DNA from: Phytophthora quininea
Lineage: Eukaryota > Oomycota > Peronosporomycetes > Peronosporales > Peronosporaceae
NCBI GenBank assembly: GCA_011947345.1
Contig: JAAVTG010000763.1
Span: 1-47,920, forward strand
Reading direction: 5' to 3'
DNA: 47,920 nt
Positions 10,960 to 21,180 of the stretch are shown piece after piece. The translations under genes were made by a program, and so were the position numbers. Position 1 is the stretch's first letter; each line of letters opens with the position of its first letter. The notes under the pieces were generated by a model. It was not told where the DNA came from and made no database searches. It saw only the letters and a list, made by a program, of their open reading frames with translations.

Positions 10960-12518
10960 AATTGTTGATGGGATAAAGTCTAGACACGGTCCGATCTAGA
11001 TACACATAATCTAATTTTCAAGTAACGTTTTTTATAAAGCCCATTATTTTCCACGACGATTCGCAACAAACCTTACACACCTATTCGCGCCTTCAACAGT
11101 AGCCAGAAGTTCCAGTCTTCAGCTGCGGATTCAATATATACGCCAGACAGCTTGCTATCGACAAAAGTTGCTACCGACACATGAGTTGTCCGACGACCAG
11201 GTGCACAACGACACCATACGCAGTTACGGACACTCTCGAGAGTATTGCTTCAAGCTGGACAAGTTTATGCACAATTGTGGACGGTGTGATGACTGCGGCT
11301 ATGGTGGCGGCAAGAAGTCGAATGGCAGGGCGGGTCAACATTTTAAAATCTCATGTGGTAAAGCGATTTGCCTGGGAAGCGGGGGCGAGTCGTCAGGCAT
11401 CGCGATGCGAGGTGAGGATTCGCTCACGGTCATTCCCAACGGAGTCTTCCCTGATTGACTATATTTTTAAGTCTGGCGAGGTCTAAATGGTCAGTCGGCG
11501 GGAATCACTTTTGTGGATTGACCCATTACGCCCAACGGAAGGCACTATGATTGGCCATTCGTTATAATCGTCGGCGACTCGTCGACGTCACCAATAACAA
11601 CGGAAAAGATCCAGGCAACCCTTTCCAAGGCTTGGTGGCAGCTGGAGGCCTTGGTAGCCGCTCGGAAAGCTTGTTAGCTACAGCCCGAAACCTCGATGAC
11701 TTTTGGGAAGGCTCGACAGCAATGATCCGACCATTCCGAAACCTCGGTGACCCGTCTGGGAGGTCAGCGATTCTTCGGGGACCTCGATGGTGAGTTCAAC
11801 GAGGTCGCAGTTAGGAAATGGATCATATTTCACTGCATACTAGTATAGAAAGTAGGAAAGATAGGATTTACATAAACCCGAATGGACACTACATATACAG
11901 AACAGAATTTCCCCTCAAGCACACAAAGGCCAAGTCCGGCAGCGGAATCGTCTTCGGTACGTTGCATCTGGATCCGCCAGCTTGAGCGGGATATATCTGT
12001 CGGTGGGCACATTTATCCGTGAGGACAGTGCTCGCCTCTCGGCCAAGCCAAGAGTTTGTGGCAAGGTTTAGTGTGTATAGCGTGACGGCTAAATTGTCAG
12101 CGCTTGTATTCGGGGTCGAGTGTCTCCCCGCTTCTCTAAAGGTCATCGCAGGCTGAGACCTCGGTGGACTCGCAGTCGGCCTTAATTGGCTTTTGACCCT
12201 TCTGTTGTTGGGCCAGCGAGGTTTATATTCTAGCAAGCTCGTGGCGTCTGGTTACTTGGGAAGTTTGCGTGGGCATATCGCAAGACCAGTCCGTCCCGGT
12301 GCTAGCGCTGAATCTGGGTCTTCAGTTTTGAGCTCTCGTTGACCCTCCTGGTTGATGTTTTGTTCTGGGTGGAGTCTATCCGTACTACCAACAAGTTTTT
12401 AGGTGGAGTCCTATACCACACTCATCGCTAATTAGATGCTGAGACTTGCTTTGTTGCCCTTCCTATTTCCAAGGATAGCTGACAGCACCATGGGGGACGG
12501 CCTTGCTCTCAAACGACG
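10960..12518. other. Gene-poor region without supported features
   Basis: It begins as the 5' flank of the YccV/TPR gene. Several frames of 60-115 codons occur (for example 11168-11458 plus and 11889-12236 minus) but none shows a family signature, signal peptide or splice logic. Composition and broken frames suggest old repeat DNA; no LTR or TIR pair was found. Confidence 0.4.
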
Positions 12519-12713
12519 ATGGAAGTTAACGAGAAGAAGATCGGACTACTGGATGAAAACCCGAACATGACAAATACACAAGCGACTACAATTCTTGGCG
12601 TTTCTAGATGTAGATTGAGTGGATGTCGTAAGGAGTTCTCTAACGTCAAGCATCATGCAGAGGTCACCTCTGGCTCAATGAATGGCCGCGCCGCCCCGTA
12701 TGAGGAGAAATAG
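12519..12713 (+). pseudogene. Possible helix-turn-helix fragment of a transposase
   Basis: A 64-codon frame begins MEVNEKKIGLLDENPNMTNTQ and continues ATTILGVSRCRLSGCRKE. The spacing resembles the N-terminal helix-turn-helix of pogo/Tigger-like or CENP-B-type DNA-binding domains (two helices, then GVSRxxLSG). No catalytic domain follows. Most likely a relic; a chance frame cannot be excluded. Confidence 0.3.
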
Positions 12714-12853
12714 TGGCCTTATGCTGTGCTCGTGCCTCCAAAGGCACTGCGGTCGTGCAAGCGAACTTGATGAATTTTGGCCAACTCATTGAAAAATAAA
12801 TTCAAGCGAAACAAGAGGACGCAGCAGAGCTGGGCGAGGAGTGTTTTGGAGCG

Positions 12854-13186
12854 GTGGGGAGCGGAAAAGGTGAGCGCGGAAACACGTTTGGCAATTGCAG
12901 AGTGTGTGAAGAGAGTTGTTCCTGCAAAGAATGTGCGGTGAAGCGCTTTCCCGGAAATGGGGCGGTATGGGAGCCCAGCATGCCGGATCCGGACACAGAT
13001 CCCCGGATCAGACATGGGTACATCGCGGGAGCAATGGATCCAAGCGTAAGAGATCCGGATCTGCAACGCAGTATGCTGGATCCAGACTCAGATCCGCGAA
13101 TCAGATATGGATATATCGCGGAAACACTGGATCCAGACGTGGGCAACCCAGACCTGCAACCAAGGCCGTTCCAGGCGTGGATCTGA
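12854..13186 (+). CDS. Open frame with a 31-residue tandem repeat, origin unknown
   Basis: A 110-codon frame starts with a short Cys-rich segment (CRVCEESCSCKECAV) and then carries two copies of a 31-residue Asp/Pro-rich unit (core DPRIR-H/Y-GYIA). The copies match at 21 of 31 residues and the unit is a multiple of three, so the frame survives the duplication. No start context, intron or homologue is recognised. It lies in a repeat-like region and may be part of a decayed element. Confidence 0.3.
   Translation: MGSGKGERGNTFGNCRVCEESCSCKECAVKRFPGNGAVWEPSMPDPDTDPRIRHGYIAGAMDPSVRDPDLQRSMLDPDSDPRIRYGYIAETLDPDVGNPDLQPRPFQAWI
12977..13162 (+). repeat. 93-bp tandem repeat, two diverged units
   Basis: Unit 1 is 12977-13069, unit 2 is 13070-13162. 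Both contain CAGATCC, GGATC and a shared ATATCGCGG/ACATCGCGG segment at matching offsets. Unit length is exactly 31 codons and the translated units remain similar, so the duplication is old but in register. Confidence 0.75.
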
Positions 13187-13762
13187 CATACCAGAGGACT
13201 GATCAAGCGACACCATCCACCGGCAGGTATAGAAATGGTGCAGATGATAGCTTTTGGGATGGGGTCTCCATGGATCCACTCATAATTTGGTTAATACAGA
13301 GTCGAATTTGCCTTGTACACCACAACTGCCCTTCCTAGCGCTTAAGACCACGGGATCTACATTGGCCCAGTCAAGCTACGTCGAGATCACCGCGGATCAA
13401 GCAGTGCTCGGGTGATCTGGATAATATATTGGCCAGATCCACTCGCAGCCTGGATCCACTAGTACCAAGAGCGGATCCGAAGTCTACTGAAATTACTATT
13501 GGCCAGGACGACTGATCGACCTTCAACCCCCAAGATCACGCTATCGGAAGCGTCAAGTAAGGTAAAAAAAAAAACCCTCAAGGCAACCCCCACCTGGATC
13601 CAAGATTCAGACCCCAGATCCAAGTAGATCCAAGCGATTACTGGTCTGGTAAATATTCAAGGACGCAGAGTGAAGATTCTCGCGCTGCTTCTGACCTCCC
13701 ACGTCCCGCCACGACGTTCGATCTTGACAGATCAAACATCCTCGAAGCACCTGAAGAGCAGA
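12980..13762. repeat. GATCC-rich tract
   Basis: About 14 occurrences of GATCC fall in ~780 bp, mostly as GGATCC or AGATCCA, where under one is expected by chance. Only half lie in the 93-bp tandem repeat; the others (near 13270, 13435, 13450, 13474, 13595, 13614, 13624, 13757) are irregularly spaced. It looks like a degenerate satellite or a low-complexity coding relic. Confidence 0.5.
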
Positions 13763-14679
13763 TCCAGCCCGCCGACGGGTACACAAGGTGAGCACACTTC
13801 AGCATCCCCACCGATATCGGAGTACCCCTCCGTTAGTCGGTGTCTGGGCAGTGGAAGCGGATTTCGATAAATCCCGCTACACCACAAATGTAATATGGAC
13901 AGAGAAGTTCCTGGGGAGAGAGAAGATCCTGTGGAGAATGATGTTTCTTTGCAACGTGTGGAGAGTGATGTTGATTCGAGCGGACACGAAAATTTTCGGA
14001 CACTTCGCAACGGTTTTGCTGGCACTCTTACCTAGCAATCTACCTTTTAGCTCGGTGAGTTTGCTACGAAGCCGATAGATCAGAATCAAAACTCTCTGAC
14101 AGTATGTCACCAATGGCGTTGAGTGCAATTGAATGTATCCTCACGAAGGATACACTCGCTAAATGTTCTGCGAAGTGTCAACTTACCAAGCGAAACACTA
14201 ATCAACGACAGAGATGGAGGCGATTCTGGATCTTGAAAAAATAACCGGTGAACACGAGATTCGGTCTCCAAGCGGGACGTGCAAGGTCGAAGGATATAAG
14301 GACGCTGGATGTTACGTCTACGACGGCAACTGGTACAACCCCATAATCCAGTCGGACTAGCCCTACAATGTGAGCTGAGACTGCAGAAATTGGCGGATGG
14401 ATTCGAGTAACCGATAGATTACTCTATACCTCGTGTCCACGCATGTGACTGGTCGACGACCCTGGCCTAGACTGCGTATCCAAGAACAAAAACTAGCAAG
14501 GCTGTCACGCAGCAGCTGCTTCCTACGAGTTAGACATACTTTGTTCGCGTTTTCTCTTTTTTTTTTACAGAAAACAATCTTGACCCTTTCTAATTTCTAA
14601 GAAAGACTTGCAATTTATTTTAAATAAATATACACTTAGATAACACCTTTTTATGGACTTATAATTTCTTATTGCCGAG
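13763..14679. other. Gene-poor region upstream of CSN1
   Basis: No supported gene. Short frames (for example one beginning MDREVPGEREDPVENDV near 13894) look like fragments of decayed repeats. A T-rich stretch occurs at about 14556-14570. Confidence 0.4.
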
Positions 14680-14687
14680 TCATTTCC
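14680..14687 (+). promoter_or_regulatory. Putative oomycete initiator of the CSN1 gene
   Basis: TCATTTCC, a full match to the TCAYTYN core, followed by a pyrimidine run, lies 23-30 bp before the ATG at 14710. This is the best promoter match in the window. Confidence 0.6.
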
Positions 14688-14709
14688 TTTTTCTGGATAC
14701 AGCAGCAAG

Positions 14710-16308
14710 ATGGAGGGCTTCGATGTGGAAGGATACGCCGCCAAGTACAGCGGCAGGAACCGCAGCGAGCGGCTGCTGTTCCTGGTGAAGAACGTGCCTG
14801 AGCTGCAGACGGAGGCGCGCCATGTGCTATTGCGGGAGCTGCGCCACGGCCTGAATATGGCTCTGTACAGCGAAGTGCTTGGGGACGAGGCCAAGGGCGA
14901 AGAAACGCACATTGAGAGCGTCAAGCGCAGCGCCGCGCAGCAGCACGAGCGGCTAGAGCAAGAGTTGAATTCGTACAAGTCGACGATGATCAAGGAGAGC
15001 ATCCGGGTAAGCCAAACGAGCTTCGCGCGTGGATATATAAAGTACTGGTATAGGTTAATACGATGTTTTTGGATATTTAGATGGGACATAATGATCTAGG
15101 AGACTTCTACTACCAGTTGGGAGACCTCCAGGCAGCACTGAAGAGCTTTGCGCAAGCGAGAGACTACTGCACTACGGACAAACACATTGTGGAGATGTGT
15201 CTGAATGTCAGCAAGGTGGCGATGCACATGTGCAACTTTGGCCACGTGACCAACTATCTGGCCAAGTTGGAGCAAGTGAGCAGCTCACAGAGCGACCCAA
15301 TGTACGTGTTAAATAGCAGTTGTGGCATGGAGGGTTGGTAACATCAAATGTTGATGACTGTTGTGGTGTCTGAACTTTTAGTTTGAAGTCCAAGATCGCG
15401 TCGTCATTTGGACTGGTGGCGCTACAGGACAAGAAATACTATACAGCAGCGTCCAAGTTCATCGAGTGCAATGCAGAGATTGGTTCCAGCTACAACGAGG
15501 TATGCGTTGTTGCTGGATGTTATTCTGTCCCGAGAGGTGACTAATAATTGTGGGCGATCAGGTCTTGCTCGCAGAGGATATCGCGTTGTACGGTGGAATT
15601 TGCGCGTTGGCATCTTTCGAACGCGAGGAGTTAAAGGAAAAGGTAACGTTTGAGTTAATTACGAGCGGGATCAACAATTTATTCATTTTGTGCTTTAGGT
15701 GATCAACAACTCGTCGTTCAAAGCCTTCCTGGAGTTGCTACCATGGCTGCGCGAGCTCATCACCGACTTTTACTCGAGCAACTACGCGTCGTGTCTGCAG
15801 ACGCTGGAGAAAATGAAGGTACGAATACTTCTGCATTCAGCAGGTAAATATTCCACGTATTTACCGATTTGTTACCTTTTTTCTAGCCTGAGCTGAAGTT
15901 GGACATGTATCTGTGCGAGCACGTCGAAAAACTTTGCAAGGAAATTCGCAGTCGCGGGATTATCCAGTACTTCTACCCTTACTTGTCGGTGGACCTCCAC
16001 CAAATGGCGCGGACGTTCAACACACCGATGCCGGATCTTGAGAAGGAAATCTGCGAGCTGATTGCAGGTGAACGTCTCCACGCTCGCATGGATTCCTATC
16101 AGAAGGTTCGTTTGCATCTTGTTTATCGATCGTGGTGGGAGACATCTAACATATTATCCCCTTTCAGGTGCTGTATGCTTATCATCCGAACCAGCGGGAC
16201 GCCACGTACCAACGCGCGTTCGAAGTTGGCCGCAAGTACGCAGCTGAGTCCCGCAATCTGCTTCTGCGAATGAGTTTGCTTAAGAACAACGTCATTATCC
16301 GCGACTAA
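14710..16308 (+). CDS. CSN1: COP9 signalosome subunit 1
   Basis: Joins 14710-15006, 15081-15301, 15382-15499, 15562-15642, 15699-15818, 15887-16105 and 16168-16308; 398 residues. All six introns are GT-AG, 56-80 bp, and splice into one frame with no indel. The protein has the helical-repeat N-terminus of CSN1/Rpn7-type subunits (MGHNDLGDFYYQLGDLQAAL, ARDYCTTDKHIVEMCLNVSK) and a C-terminal PCI region (NSSFKAFLELLPWLRELITD, then CEHVEKLCKEIRSRGIIQYF and PYLSVDLHQMARTF). CSN1 is a core subunit of the CSN complex, which removes Nedd8 from cullins and so controls cullin-RING ubiquitin ligases. Length is shorter than animal or plant CSN1 (roughly 440-520) because the N-terminal extension is short. 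Rpn7 is the main alternative; the PCI-region wording fits CSN1 better. Confidence 0.88.
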
Positions 16309-16484
16309 GTATGCAATGCGTCTTCATCAGACGCTCGTTTTTTCGTTATAACTCAGCCCACGAACGAAGTTGATTGCCGCAAAAATAGCAACCAGCTATT
16401 TGGTTTTCTTGTGGTGTTTTTCAGGAGCCGTCCTCACGTGGAGCTGGATCAAACGTCTTTTTACAGATACCGTACGTCCTCAGC

Positions 16485-18942
16485 ATGGATAACCCCGGCG
16501 CTGCTACAGGATCGAACGGAGATACGGCAAAGGTTGTGGAGCAGGTTCAAAATGATCTAGGCATTCACAGCAGCGCTTCCCGTGCCATACTGCTGCATTT
16601 ATGCCAGCGGATTGCGCGCTTGGAGGAGAGTATGCAGGGCATGCGCGTGAACATCGATAAACTACGTCAAGACACCAGCGATGGATCGGAGACTGTTCGT
16701 GGGGAAGTCTCAGGCGTGTTTGACAGGGTTGTCAACATGACTTCGAAGCTGAAGGAGTACGAGAATGCCATCGAGCTGTTTCAGAACGACATGAAGACGC
16801 ACAAGAACCATCTCTCTGTGTTGACATCAACTGTGAAAAAGGACAAGGAACACATTAAAATTGTAGACACGGTACGTGAAGAAGACGTTGTTGTGGTTTG
16901 ATTTAGCGCATTTATTCCTTTTTTTTTACCTACAGAAAGTCGACAATCATCGCGAAGATTTCAACAACCGCTTTGTAGAACTGACGCAAAAGTTCCAGGA
17001 CCTTCCTCTTCAGTTCGCTCCATTGCAGGTGCAGGTGCAGGCGCCACCGCCCACCGTGGAGCCAGAGAAATTCACTTTCCAAACCAACGATGAGAAGTTG
17101 TCTTTGAAGTCGCACATGCACCGTGTTGACGGCTCGCAGCGATCCCGGGGTCCGTACACAGACCTACAACCCTTTACAATTCCTGACGATATGCGCGCGA
17201 AAGTGGAGATGCGGATTCGTCAGCACTCCACAAGTAAACGAGAAGCAGACGCTCAGGCTGCTGCAGAGTTGGCTGAAGCGTATCGAAGACTGCAGCTTGT
17301 GGCAATCAACAGCAGCAACCCAAAGATGAGCGAGCTCAACCTGAATCTTGATCAATGCCAACAAGAACTTAAGCGAGCATTCCAGCTCATTCGTACGTCA
17401 AACCTCGAGCTTTATTCCTACTGCGAGTCCAAAGCTGAGCGAATTGAGATTTCAGCGCTTCAGAATGAAATCAAACTGCTACGAAATCGCATCCGTGACC
17501 TTGAAAGCTCGCCGGCTGTGCATCGATCCAAGCAATTTCAACTCCAACTCGGCGGAGACTCGACTAGTTCGACAAGCACCGTTGTGGTTGGAGATACGAA
17601 CACTACAACGCCTAGTAAGAAGAGTTCGCACCATCTTACGAGCTCTCAGATCCCTGTACTGCGAGTTTCTCTGTTGGAGTTGTCCAGGAATTTAAATATT
17701 CTTAAGCATCGTTGGAAGAAACACAAGCGACTCAATCCAAACAGCGGCAGCAGTGTAAATCCCGTTGCGCAGAAGCACCTGGAAAAGCTTGTGGCGATGA
17801 TTAACGACGCGTACTCTGCTATGGCTCAGGAGCCCGTTGATCTCGCAGCAGTTGAGGCTCATGTAGAGAAAGTAAGTCGTGTTCTGGGATCGGACTTCTC
17901 GATGCAAATTCTGGCCCTGCTGGGTGGGCGCAGTGACGAACCTGAAAGTTGTCGCTTTCCAGTCGCAATCACTGCTCGTGCTGCTGCCGGCGAGATGGCT
18001 GCAGCGTTGTGTAAGTATTCGGAAGCGTTCACAGACATGTTCTTCCGCCACGAGAATGACAACAAAGTCGCCAAGGCTGCGATGGATGAACTGGCGTCGG
18101 AGAAGCGCACACTGGACAATGTCGGGCGCGAAGTCAGTGCGCTTGCTCGCAGTCAGCACATTTTAGAGACGACACTCACTAGGCTCGCTGCTGCGCTTCG
18201 ACAGAAGCATTTGACTGGCAAAACTGAGACCGAAGGCGAAGACATGTTCGATGAGGAAGGTGTTCTGCGTTCTTGGACAACATTTGGCGACGAAATTATC
18301 AAGCTAAGAGAGCAAATGGCAGATATGAGGCAACAATTTGTGACGGAAAGCACTCTTGCTGAAGTGCTGCGGGATGTCAAGCGGATTCAACAAAGCACGC
18401 CCATGGCAGGAGTTACTGGTGTGGCCATTAGTCATCGTGGGACTGCCATGGACTCGCCATCGTCCGCTTCGCTGCTAAAGAGAGGCCCCCAAGCGGAAAA
18501 CGATTCGCCGGCAAACAAAATGTTGGCCGCGATCACCCTCGATCGACCTGAAGATCGCTTACGTTCGCAAACAAAGCTGGACCCTATTCAAACTGCCAAA
18601 ACTGGCCGACCAGATACAAGTGAAGGCATCGGCATGGGAACTGGCACGGGTTCTAGTAGGATGCGGACTCGAGCTCAGATGATGCGACCAAAAGTATGCA
18701 GCGAGATCGATAGATGCTCCAGTCAAAACGTTTCTTCCCTTTGCCCATTCGGGTTGGTCGTTGTTTCCTTTCCACTGCGTTCTATCTGCAATACAATTCC
18801 AAAGCAAACTTACACCATTGCGCAGCTCCTGTTCCTTTCTACGACCTCGCCAGGTTCCTTCCTTACGGGAGTGGCTCGGACGCGTCACCCACACGCTTCA
18901 AGTGCAGGTAGGCGTCGGTGCCGTATCCCTCCATTGAGATGA
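16485..18942 (+). CDS. Large coiled-coil protein of unknown function
   Basis: Exon 1 is 16485-16871 and exon 2 starts at 16936; the 64-bp intron has GTACGT and CTACAG ends and keeps the frame. About 715 residues up to 18693. Exon 1 encodes heptad-rich helices ([40 protein letters not shown]). Exon 2 alternates coiled coil ([20 protein letters not shown]), Ser/Thr-rich linkers and further helices ([20 protein letters not shown]). No catalytic motif, membrane segment or known domain is visible; a structural or scaffold role is only inference. The 3' end is uncertain: the frame runs to 18942, but a donor at 18694 (GTATGC) with acceptor CGCAG near 18830 would replace the tail, and either version overlaps the 3' end of the PDK gene on the other strand. 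Confidence 0.7.
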
Positions 18943-20077
18943 CCTGGAGGTCTCCGCCGAAATACCGAGCGAATAGACGACTAATGGGAGGCCGTAGCCT
19001 AGTCCTGCAAGCGGCGAGTCTCCTCCGAAATCATTCGGAGCCTCCAGTCTCTCAAAAGCTTCCGAGTCCGCCGTCGTATACAGATACGACCAGATGCGGG
19101 AAACAGAGGAGCGCGGGATGCCTCCGCCTTCGTCCGAGATCTTGATGGACACGTCTTCATTGTCTTCTCCGTCTGCGATCACGATCTTGATGGGCGGCAT
19201 GTCATTGTCCACCCGTGGAACTCCACCACCGCACGCATCGAGTTCTTGATCACTTCAAACAGCATGTGGTGCAAGTGGCTGGGCACAAAGGGCATCGAGA
19301 AGTCCGTGTGACCATGCAGCTCCACCTCGGGAGCGTCTCCATACTGCCTCACACACATATGCCGCGCTGTATCAATCGCCGCCAGTGCGATTTCAGCCGG
19401 ACTAGTGCTTTCACAGATACAGCCGACCCATCCTTCCTCTTCTTCGTGCAGTGCCAGATGCTGACTCATGAGCATGCGGATGCCAATTCTCGACATGTAG
19501 AATGCATCCAAAAGGAATGCAAGTCCGACAAGTCTGCGAACTCTTGGGACCGCAGATATCTCTGTCCCAGTTCCTTTTGGGGTGACCGTGATGTATCTCG
19601 CCGTGTTCCTTCATGGAGAAGGTTTTGAACAGCTCCATCTTGAGTTCGTGGACTCCTTTTGCCATCGTATAGAGCGTGCCACTGTGCCGTCCCTTGATGC
19701 TCTCAATTAGGTCCCTAAACGCCAGCTCGTCCTGGTACGTCTCGACTTGGGGAAGTCCAGCAGCTCTTTGGCCGAGTTGACGTACCACTCGCGCACCTGC
19801 TTGACACTGGGCATGTCGCTGAGTCCGTGTGGCAAGTTCTCCAAGTTCTTGATGCGGTGCGCGTAGCGGACGGGCATCTCTCCGTGCAGGAAGCGAGCCG
19901 ACTGGATGAGCTTTTGGGGGACATGTCGGTGCCGAATTCGAGCAGATACTGCAGCGACACGCCCGTCTGTGGCAGTAGAGCGAGCTCGTTGATCTTGGCT
20001 GTGAGGTTGTCGTGTCTGGCCGACGTGGCGCTCGCTCGGGAGCGCATGGGCATGCGAGAGCGCACGACCCTCCTCAT
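18863..20077 (-). CDS. Mitochondrial pyruvate dehydrogenase kinase / branched-chain ketoacid dehydrogenase kinase-type protein
   Basis: Minus strand from ATG 20077 to TAA 18863, apparently intronless, about 406 residues once six single-base gaps are allowed. The start is basic and Arg-rich ([18 protein letters not shown]), fitting a mitochondrial presequence. The PDK N-terminal helical domain shows [27 protein letters not shown] and [13 protein letters not shown]. The GHKL ATP-binding domain shows the N-box ([18 protein letters not shown]), G1 box (ISDEGGGI), SYLYTTA, and the G2 region (GLGYGLP, then [20 protein letters not shown]). Such kinases phosphorylate and inactivate the E1 subunit of mitochondrial dehydrogenase complexes. 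All six frame breaks are -1, at or beside homopolymers: 19916-19920, 19749-19752, 19575-19582, 19510-19513, 19212-19214 and 18985-18987. The conserved motifs on both sides of each break argue for sequence error, not decay. PDK versus BCKDK cannot be settled by eye. Confidence 0.88.
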
Positions 20078-20122
20078 GATTGACACACGACGCGGAAGAT
20101 TCTGAAGTGGCGAGCGCGACTT

Positions 20123-20130
20123 GAAAATGA
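20123..20130 (-). promoter_or_regulatory. Putative oomycete initiator of the PDK-type gene
   Basis: On the minus strand, TCATTTTC matches the TCAYTYN core and lies about 46-53 bases upstream of the ATG at 20077. Confidence 0.5.
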
Positions 20131-20277
20131 CGCGCCACCGCGACACTTTCTTGTGGCGGGCGTGCTTCAATGTCGGTATCATATGTTTTTCATACATAAT
20201 ATTGTGTGTTCAAGACACACCATCTGTAATTTTGCGATTGTGGTCTCTACCAAAATTCAACATTGCGTCATTGCAGG

Positions 20278-21070
20278 ATGCTGGAGACGCGCCGCAAGCT
20301 GCTGAATGCGGTGCTGTCGGCGAATATGGTGCGTGCTCGTGTATAAGATGGAGAGGAAGAGATAGAGAGCTACATGGAGCGCTGCTCTTTGCTGGATTTG
20401 ATATAGCGGTTCGCTCAGTAGAAGGCGACAAAAAAGTCAGCTATTATGATTGAAGACTTCTTACTGATTTCTTGTGCTTTGCAGGCGCTGTCTTGCGGCC
20501 TGCTGCTGACCACCATGTTCCTGCTGGAGACGCCGTTCGTGGGCTTCGACGCGGCGCTCACAGCGGCAGTGGACGTCGTGTTTACGTTCGTGGCCATCGT
20601 CATCCTGAACAAGACGCCGTCGGCCTTTTCGGTGCGGAAATTATACGGACTTTGTTACCCGGTGAAGGAGATTGAGGTTTATACTGTATATTGCAGATTG
20701 GATTTATGGTCGGTTCGTCGCTGGTGGTGATCGTGCTGTCGTTCCAAGGAGCGATGTACTGGGTACGAGGAGCGATTGGGAGTTGTCGGATTTTAGAGAC
20801 GTTGACAATTGTTATGGTGGTTGCTAGGGACTCAGTGCACACAAGAATGCTCGAGTGAATGCGAGCTATGCGGCTTGCGTTATCCATGTTCTGATCGGTA
20901 CGATCCAGTCCATCGTGACGTCTGTCGTCGTCAAGTCCAAGGAAGACGTTATCGATACATATGCGGCCTACGAGTACATCCCTGATAGCGGATACGCCGA
21001 CAATGTGGTGCTGTCCAACATGAGATCTCCCATCAGCTACCAGACTTCGATCCCCACTGCAGACATTTAA
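20278..21070 (+). CDS. Small four-helix membrane protein of unknown family
   Basis: Joins 20278-20328, 20485-20631, 20697-20762 and 20828-21070; 168 residues. The introns are GT-AG (156, 65 and 65 bp) and keep one frame without indels. Four hydrophobic segments are visible: LSCGLLLTTMFLLETPFVGF, LTAAVDVVFTFVAIVIL, IGFMVGSSLVVIVLSFQGAM and AACVIHVLIGTIQSIVTSVV. The N-terminus (MLETRRKLLNAV) is short and basic, and the C-terminal ~45 residues are polar, with Tyr and Pro, probably cytosolic. I do not recognise the family. The start is uncertain: GCAG just before the ATG could be an intron acceptor, but no in-frame upstream exon was found. TCATTGCA at 20268 might be an initiator, implying a very short 5' UTR. 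Confidence 0.7.
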
Positions 21071-21180
21071 GTTTTTTCTTCTTCTATGCTTTGCAGTGTG
21101 GCATTGTTAGAACATGCTACGCAGTGTGTACATATCCAGCACAATGGAGATGCTTTTTGTTGTTGTTGTTTTGGATACTA

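Noticed and set aside
11460..12500. Possible LTR
   Set aside because: No second copy, TG...CA ends, primer-binding site or polypurine tract was found in the window.
20121..20277. An upstream exon of the four-helix membrane protein
   Set aside because: No donor gives an in-frame join to the ATG at 20278, and the region is the promoter of the PDK-type gene on the other strand.
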